Source: Acidobacteriota bacterium
GTDB lineage: Bacteria; Acidobacteriota; Blastocatellia; Pyrinomonadales; Pyrinomonadaceae
Length of the DNA: 34,415 nucleotides
Reading direction: 5' to 3'
Assembly: GCA_003222895.1 (NCBI GenBank)
Contig: QHXI01000088.1
Coordinates: 1 to 34,415, forward strand
The number at the start of each line of letters is the position of its first letter. Positions within the stretch are counted from its first letter, which is position 1. The translations under genes were made by a program, and so were the position numbers. Below the pieces are notes generated by a model, which ran no database searches, had not been told where the DNA came from, and saw nothing but the letters and a program-made list of their open reading frames with translations. This document shows, one piece after another, positions 30,582-34,415 of this stretch.

Positions 30582-30701
30582 TGAGTCAACTCCATGTGTT
30601 AAAGTATGCGGCTTTGGAAATATCTGCTGGATAAGGCAGGCAATTATAGAACATCAGCACCGCCTGCGATAGGGGCATTTTTTGCCTGACGAACTAGCAT
30701 A

Positions 30702-31010
30702 ATGGAAGAACGAAGACGAGCTCAACGCTTGCGCACGAATATCAAAGTGCGCTGGGAATCGTTGAAAACGCAAGGGGCCGGCCAGGTTTGCGATCTCAGC
30801 ACCACTGGTGGCTTTGTCCTAAGCGGCGGTGAGGTAGATCAAGGCGAACTGCTTCAGATGCGGCTGATTCTTGATGATGAGATCGTCAGCTTGTGGGGCC
30901 AGGTAATCTATGCCGTTCGCGAGATGGGATTTGCGGTGCGGTTAATTCTCACAGACGACGATGGCAAGCACTTGAACACGTTACTCGATCGATTATCTGC
31001 GGCGACTTGA
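30702..31010 (+). CDS. PilZ-domain protein
   Basis: A 102-residue stand-alone PilZ domain (PF07238). It has the RxxxR-type motif RRRAQRLR at the N-terminus and the DxSxxG motif DLSTTGG, the two c-di-GMP-binding elements, followed by beta-barrel strands LLQMRLILDDEIVSLWGQVIYAV and MGFAVRLI. It would respond to cyclic di-GMP, as would the HD-GYP protein at 25936 act on it. It is divergent from the TPR gene. No clear ribosome-binding site; the start codon at 30702 is the one that includes the RxxxR motif. Confidence 0.88.
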   Translation: MEERRRAQRLRTNIKVRWESLKTQGAGQVCDLSTTGGFVLSGGEVDQGELLQMRLILDDEIVSLWGQVIYAVREMGFAVRLILTDDDGKHLNTLLDRLSAAT

Positions 31011-31031
31011 TTGGCCGGGCACGCTCACGGT

Positions 31032-31060
31032 TTGACAGTAATTTTCCCCTCGGCTAACTT
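31032..31060 (+). promoter_or_regulatory. Candidate promoter of tRNA-Glu
   Basis: A consensus TTGACA (31032-31037) is followed after 17 bases by TAACTT (31055-31060), which matches TATAAT poorly. It lies 36 bases before the tRNA. Confidence 0.5.
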
Positions 31061-31096
31061 AATCGTTCCGCCAACTAACAACGACTTTCACCACGC

Positions 31097-31172
31097 GTCC
31101 CGTTCGTCTAGTGGCCTAGGACACCGCCCTTTCACGGCGGTAACACGGGTTCGACTCCCGTACGGGACGCCA
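31097..31172 (+). tRNA. tRNA-Glu (anticodon UUC), integration site of the flanking element
   Basis: The acceptor stem GTCCCGT / ACGGGAC is perfect, discriminator G and CCA (31170-31172) are encoded. The anticodon loop CTTTCAC between CCGCC and GGCGG gives UUC. The T arm has GGTTCGACTCC. An integrase gene starts its 3' end 62 bases downstream, the usual layout for an element inserted at a tRNA 3' end. Confidence 0.97.
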
Positions 31173-31233
31173 ATATTTTCAATCATTTACAAGCTCCCGC
31201 CATTTTCCCGCGCGTCCAGAAACGTCCATTAAG

Positions 31234-32397
31234 CTAGCTCACTGCCCTGCGAATACCCGGTAGAAGCATTTCAACAACCTTGCTCTGCGCGTTGCGCTTC
31301 TCATCAGACACGGCTTGGACGTAAGTATCCATGGTGACTTTCAGAGTAGCGTGACGCAGCAGTTCTTGAATCACTTTGGGGTTCTCTCCATTAGCATTCA
31401 AGATCGTGCCGAACGTGTGACGGAAGGTGTGCCAGCCGATCCGCTTCTTCAGACCAATCTTCTTAGCCGCGCGCTTGATGTAAACGCGATAGATAGAATT
31501 TGGCCAGTAAGGTTGCGTACCGTTCATGGCAACGCTTGCGTAAACCCAATCGTCCGGTCGGTTGTAAATCGTCTTCATCTTCCAAAGCCGAAGCGCCTTC
31601 GCCAAGTCCGCATTCAACGGAATTGGTTTCTCTGATGCTTCGGTTTTTGGCGGGCCAATTTTCTGCTTTACAATCGAGCGCCGGATGAAGATCTGATTGT
31701 TCTTGAAATCTACATCCAGAAAAACTGCCGTGCGGAACGGTTCTCGAATGGCACCCAGTAGCTTGACGAGTTCGGCGACCGTAAGAACTTCCGGCACCGA
31801 CTGTCTTTTTGCGCTCTGTCGAACACTCGTAATCGGGTTCCTGGTTGCCCATTCCCACCGAATTGCATGCGAGTAGAGACCGCTCATGATATTTCTGATT
31901 TTTGCCTTGCTGCCTCTCGCTAGGGGATTGCCGTTCTCGAAACTGAGAGTCTTCAGCCATTGCTCGACTTCTACAGCTTTGACTTCCGACAAACGGTAAG
32001 ACCGCCAGCGAGGTAAAATCCACTTCCTCAAATAACCATCGTAGTTGTATTGAGTGGAATACGACTTTCGTTCTTCCTCATCCGAGATTTTGTCCGGCTC
32101 ATCCTTATAGAAGATATCCGGCATCTCATGTTCTCGGTAATGGTTCACCAAAGCCTCCACGCTAATATCTTTGATGGCTCCTTGCGAAGCGAATGGGTTG
32201 ATGTTGAGTCGCAACTTCTCGACCTCGGCTTGAGCAAGCGACTCGCTCGGATAATCCTCGACCGAACCAACGATCATCGATCGCCGTTTTCGAGTTCCAT
32301 CCGTTTGAGCCTCCCGCCATCGATATTCCCAAACCTTGGTTCCGTCCTTGCGCCTGATTCGTCTCAGACTGCCTCGTTGAAAACGTGCACGCCTCAT
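31234..32397 (-). CDS. Tyrosine integrase with catalytic arginine box deleted
   Basis: A 387-residue phage/island integrase. It has the arm and SAM-like parts (residues 1-200) and, in the catalytic domain, Lys251 (PPKTEASEK), His323 and Arg326 (WHTFRHTF), His349 (LLRHATL) and Tyr359 (DTYVQA). The region that should hold the first catalytic Arg (TGLRxSEL...W) is missing: FRTAVFL at 221-227 runs directly into DVDFKNN. About 17 residues are lost without a frameshift, at 31716/31717. Such a protein should not cut DNA. AAGGAG sits before the ATG at 32397. It adjoins tRNA-Glu and the excisionase-like gene. Confidence 0.9.
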   Translation of the reverse strand: MRRARFQRGSLRRIRRKDGTKVWEYRWREAQTDGTRKRRSMIVGSVEDYPSESLAQAEVEKLRLNINPFASQGAIKDISVEALVNHYREHEMPDIFYKDEPDKISDEEERKSYSTQYNYDGYLRKWILPRWRSYRLSEVKAVEVEQWLKTLSFENGNPLARGSKAKIRNIMSGLYSHAIRWEWATRNPITSVRQSAKRQSVPEVLTVAELVKLLGAIREPFRTAVFLDVDFKNNQIFIRRSIVKQKIGPPKTEASEKPIPLNADLAKALRLWKMKTIYNRPDDWVYASVAMNGTQPYWPNSIYRVYIKRAAKKIGLKKRIGWHTFRHTFGTILNANGENPKVIQELLRHATLKVTMDTYVQAVSDEKRNAQSKVVEMLLPGIRRAVS

Positions 32398-32406
32398 GTT
32401 GTCTCC

Positions 32407-32655
32407 TTAGGAGTTAAGGCGGCATGGATAGCTGACTAAGTTTACCTTACGAGTCAACCAATCATCGAGGTCTGCGCGTCGGAATCTCCAAAGCCTTCCG
32501 ATCTGAATTGACGGGATTTCACCGCGCCGCGCCATTCGCGTTAAGGTGCGCGGACTGATGCGAAGATATCGAGCAGCCTGGTCGCTATTCCATATGGCTT
32601 CAACGGCCTGTTCACGAGACGGCAGATCGAATATGCTTTCAGACAAATTAGTCAT
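32407..32655 (-). CDS. Excisionase-like helix-turn-helix protein
   Basis: An 82-residue protein with a MerR-like/HTH_17 domain: SDQAARYLRISPRTLTRMARRGEIPSIQIGRLWRFRRADLDDWL. This is the excisionase (Xis)/AlpA type, which bends att DNA or controls the integrase. ATG 32655 is used because GGAGAGGG stands 8 bases before it; the ATG at 32673 would overlap that site. It ends 9 bases before the integrase start, so the two are probably one transcript. Confidence 0.88.
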   Translation of the reverse strand: MTNLSESIFDLPSREQAVEAIWNSDQAARYLRISPRTLTRMARRGEIPSIQIGRLWRFRRADLDDWLTRKVNLVSYPCRLNS

Positions 32656-32745
32656 CCGGGTTTCCCTCTCCATAAATCAAAGCGAGCAAAAGAATCGTTT
32701 TCATCTAGGGCGACGGCAACCAATCTCAAACTCCATGCCATGATG

Positions 32746-32759
32746 GTAAACAAGTAAAC
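32746..32759. repeat. Direct GTAAAC repeats upstream of the excisionase gene
   Basis: GTAAAC occurs at 32746-32751 and again at 32754-32759. Two hexamers 8 bases apart in the 272-bp gap before the excisionase gene could be binding sites of its regulator or arm-type sites. The rest of the gap holds no gene I can support. Confidence 0.3.
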
Positions 32760-32927
32760 GGTTCCGCTGTCCGGCCATAAAGGACCGAAAACACTAATGA
32801 TCCGCATTGTCGAGCTAGATTGGTGGATCGTCAGAGGGCCTTCGGTCTAGCGCACCTGTGTGCAAACTGTGACCGACGATCTGTGCGCATTTTGATGAGA
32901 AGTGGTCTAAGGTTAGGGATCAGATTT

Positions 32928-33524
32928 CTATTTCTCGCGCGCGGACCTGGCGTCGTAAAGCAAGCGCCCTTGCCGGTCATCGTTATCATCGATCTCAGTC
33001 GCGGTTATTTTAGTTTCTGTTGCTAGGAGTTGCGTCTTGATATCCTCTGCGAGTCCATAAGCGAAGTCCTGGGCTTCTGCGGTCTTCGCATCAAATAGCT
33101 CGGCAATGGCCGGAGTGCTCTTACCCTGTTCCTTCAACGCGGGAACTACAAAAGTCTCCCACAAGCCTAACCTCGTTGCGCGTGCGTCGGCCAACGTCTC
33201 CTGCAGGAGTTCGAGAGTCATACTGTCGATGCAAAAGGCCGTCTGTCCCTGTCCAACGAGCCTGAGTAACAGCGCTTGGATGGTTTCAAGAACTTCCGAG
33301 ACATCCTGAACCGATGGCAACTGCTCCGGCGCTTCGACCGGAACGAGTTTCCGGCGACGGGCTGCGAGAGCTTCGTCAACTAATTGTCGGACCAATGGCG
33401 CTTCCATTCTGGTTCCTGTTGCTTCCATGATGGCCTGAATCTGTGTCGCTTGATCGACATAGAAGTTTATCGAGGTCACCCGCTTTGTAAGCGCTCTCTT
33501 GCGGTTTCCCATACGCTTGGACAT
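32928..33524 (-). CDS. Hypothetical element protein with ribbon-helix-helix-like N-terminus
   Basis: A 198-residue protein. The N-terminus is basic (RMGNRKRALTKRV), then a strand TSINFYVDQ and two helices (ATQIQAIMEATG and APLVRQLVDEALAARRRK) in the pattern of a ribbon-helix-helix DNA-binding fold. The rest is helical, without motifs I know. Placement next to integrase and excisionase suggests a regulator or a relaxosome or partition accessory protein of the integrated element. The start at 33524 is first in frame; Met5 is an alternative. Confidence 0.65.
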   Translation of the reverse strand: MSKRMGNRKRALTKRVTSINFYVDQATQIQAIMEATGTRMEAPLVRQLVDEALAARRRKLVPVEAPEQLPSVQDVSEVLETIQALLLRLVGQGQTAFCIDSMTLELLQETLADARATRLGLWETFVVPALKEQGKSTPAIAELFDAKTAEAQDFAYGLAEDIKTQLLATETKITATEIDDNDDRQGRLLYDARSAREK

Positions 33525-34171
33525 GGCTCTTTCTCGCTTTAGTTTTTAGTGAATTCGGTTCGGGGCTTCACCTCAAAAAATAAGGCTGCAAATGCTGCAA
33601 TTTAAGTATTTGTCCTGATTACCAGTTCGCCCAGTTTTATTTATTTATTTTCCTGATGACAAGGCAATTGATAACAAAGGGTTTACGGTCAATCGAGTTC
33701 CTGTTTTTCGTCCCTATCTTGTCTGCCCACTTTATCGCGTTGCTTTATTGCTTTATCACCTCACCTTCCTAAGACGCGACATCGAGCCAGAAATTCCAGA
33801 CCACGGAAGATTTTTTCACCGTCGGTCATTACAGCTAGACGCACGGCGGGTCCACCAAGCGAGTCGATGAACGGTGCTTAGAACGGTCGCGGCTCTCGAA
33901 TCGAGGGTCAAAGCCAATGCGCTACAGCCTACACGCGGGGCGCGCTTGAGAGCGCGCAAGCCACAACCTTGGCATAGAGGGGTTCTTGTCCTCATTTCCC
34001 TAAAAGCGATATATAGAGACCGTTCCGGCCTGGCCTGCCGATTCGACGGTCCGCACTCCGCTTTTGTCATTGTCGCAATATGGCTAGACGCACTTACGAT
34101 AGTTCACACTCCGCGCTACGCTCGGCGCGTATGGGTAAGGGTAGAAGGACTGTACTTCGCTCTAGGGAGCA
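33525..34171. other. Gene-poor stretch of the integrated element
   Basis: From 33580 to 33770 the DNA is clearly AT-richer than the rest of the window, with TTTATTTATTTATT at 33637-33650 and TTGCTTTATTGCTTTAT near 33742. A 128-codon plus-strand frame at 33874-34260 exists but its composition does not look coding. No gene or known origin or transfer site is supported; the AT-rich part could be a regulatory or replication site. Confidence 0.5.
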
Positions 34172-34390
34172 CTAGGGATTGGGTTCGTAAAGGTAACAAC
34201 CTAGATTGGCGTGGTATCGCCGGCGCAAACTGCCAAGCGGTATTTGAGATAATGGATTGAGTCTTTCCCACCTTCGGCGCAGTCGGGTAATTGCCCTGGG
34301 GCGCAGGCGCATCAGGCGGCGGAAACGATCCTGATTCCACTCGGCGCGAGCTTCCCTCACTTCGCTTTCGATCCGCATAAACAGAGACAT
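34172..34390 (-). CDS. Possible small element protein, Arg-rich
   Basis: A 72-codon frame from ATG 34390, starting MSLFMRIESEVREARAEW with an Arg-rich amphipathic middle (DRFRRLMRLRPRAITRLRRR). A helix-rich basic start is plausible for an element protein, but no family is recognised, the ribosome-binding site is weak and the frame overlaps another frame on the plus strand. Low certainty. Confidence 0.3.
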   Translation of the reverse strand: MSLFMRIESEVREARAEWNQDRFRRLMRLRPRAITRLRRRWERLNPLSQIPLGSLRRRYHANLGCYLYEPNP

Positions 34391-34415
34391 GGCTTGAATG
34401 GTAAGTTCGCGCTCA

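Noticed and set aside
33874-34260. 128-codon plus-strand frame
   Set aside because: No recognisable domain or ribosome-binding site and a composition unlike coding DNA here; it overlaps a minus-strand frame in the opposite direction.

Overview
The window looks like a chromosomal segment of an Acidobacteriota bacterium, probably class Blastocatellia. This is inferred from the mix of genes: tandem EutN/CcmL shell genes with a class II aldolase, a Roadblock-MglA fusion, a DUF4388-J-domain-TPR protein, folate-dependent TrmFO, and many stem-loop intergenic repeats. No rRNA or marker phylogeny is available here to prove it.

Layout. (1) 1-3074, minus strand: a bacterial microcompartment (BMC) operon read rex > class II aldolase with a C-terminal encapsulation-type helix > BMC-H shell protein > three different BMC-P (EutN/CcmL) vertex proteins > the start of a further gene cut by the window edge. 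It suggests an aldehyde-producing sugar-phosphate metabolosome whose cofactor state is sensed by Rex. (2) 3284-7715, plus strand: ruvA, ruvB, yihY, queA and a GNAT acetyltransferase. (3) 7712-9907: a divergent pair, a single-chain Roadblock(MglB-like)-MglA GTPase and a histone-like basic tail fused to TPRs. (4) 10008-14380: yvcK-glmU-glmS, the UDP-GlcNAc branch. (5) 14398-17560, minus strand: an orphan 695-residue TIR - unknown domain - Nudix-like - methyltransferase protein, the best candidate for an undescribed defence-type effector, followed by a PhyH dioxygenase. (6) 17636-20456: a structured repeat element with perfect 28-bp inverted ends, an OPA-type phosphate-ester transporter, a secreted cystatin-like protein with a translationally coupled 47-residue ORF, tRNA-Thr(CGU), and a small charged protein. 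(7) 20472-27578, plus strand: trmFO, a VWA protein, a pair of overlapping small genes, xerC, a DUF4388-DnaJ-TPR protein, an HD-GYP protein and a coupled D12-like methyltransferase homologue that has lost its catalytic motifs. (8) 27601-31010: a zinc-ribbon protein, a class II histone-deacetylase-like hydrolase, a 12-TPR exported protein and a PilZ protein. (9) 31097-34415: tRNA-Glu(UUC) followed by an integrated element (integrase, excisionase-like HTH, ribbon-helix-helix protein, AT-rich gene-poor DNA). The integrase lacks the box containing its first catalytic arginine, so the element may be immobile. No right att site is seen, so it probably runs past the edge.

Intergenic DNA is unusually structured: heptanucleotide-periodic inverted arms inside the BMC operon, a pure heptad tract abutting glmS, a GC-rich palindrome family in three places, a double-hairpin REP-like unit after ruvB, a potential G-quadruplex before trmFO, and the nested-hairpin element at 17636. 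Many starts are GTG or TTG with 1-4 nt gene overlaps.
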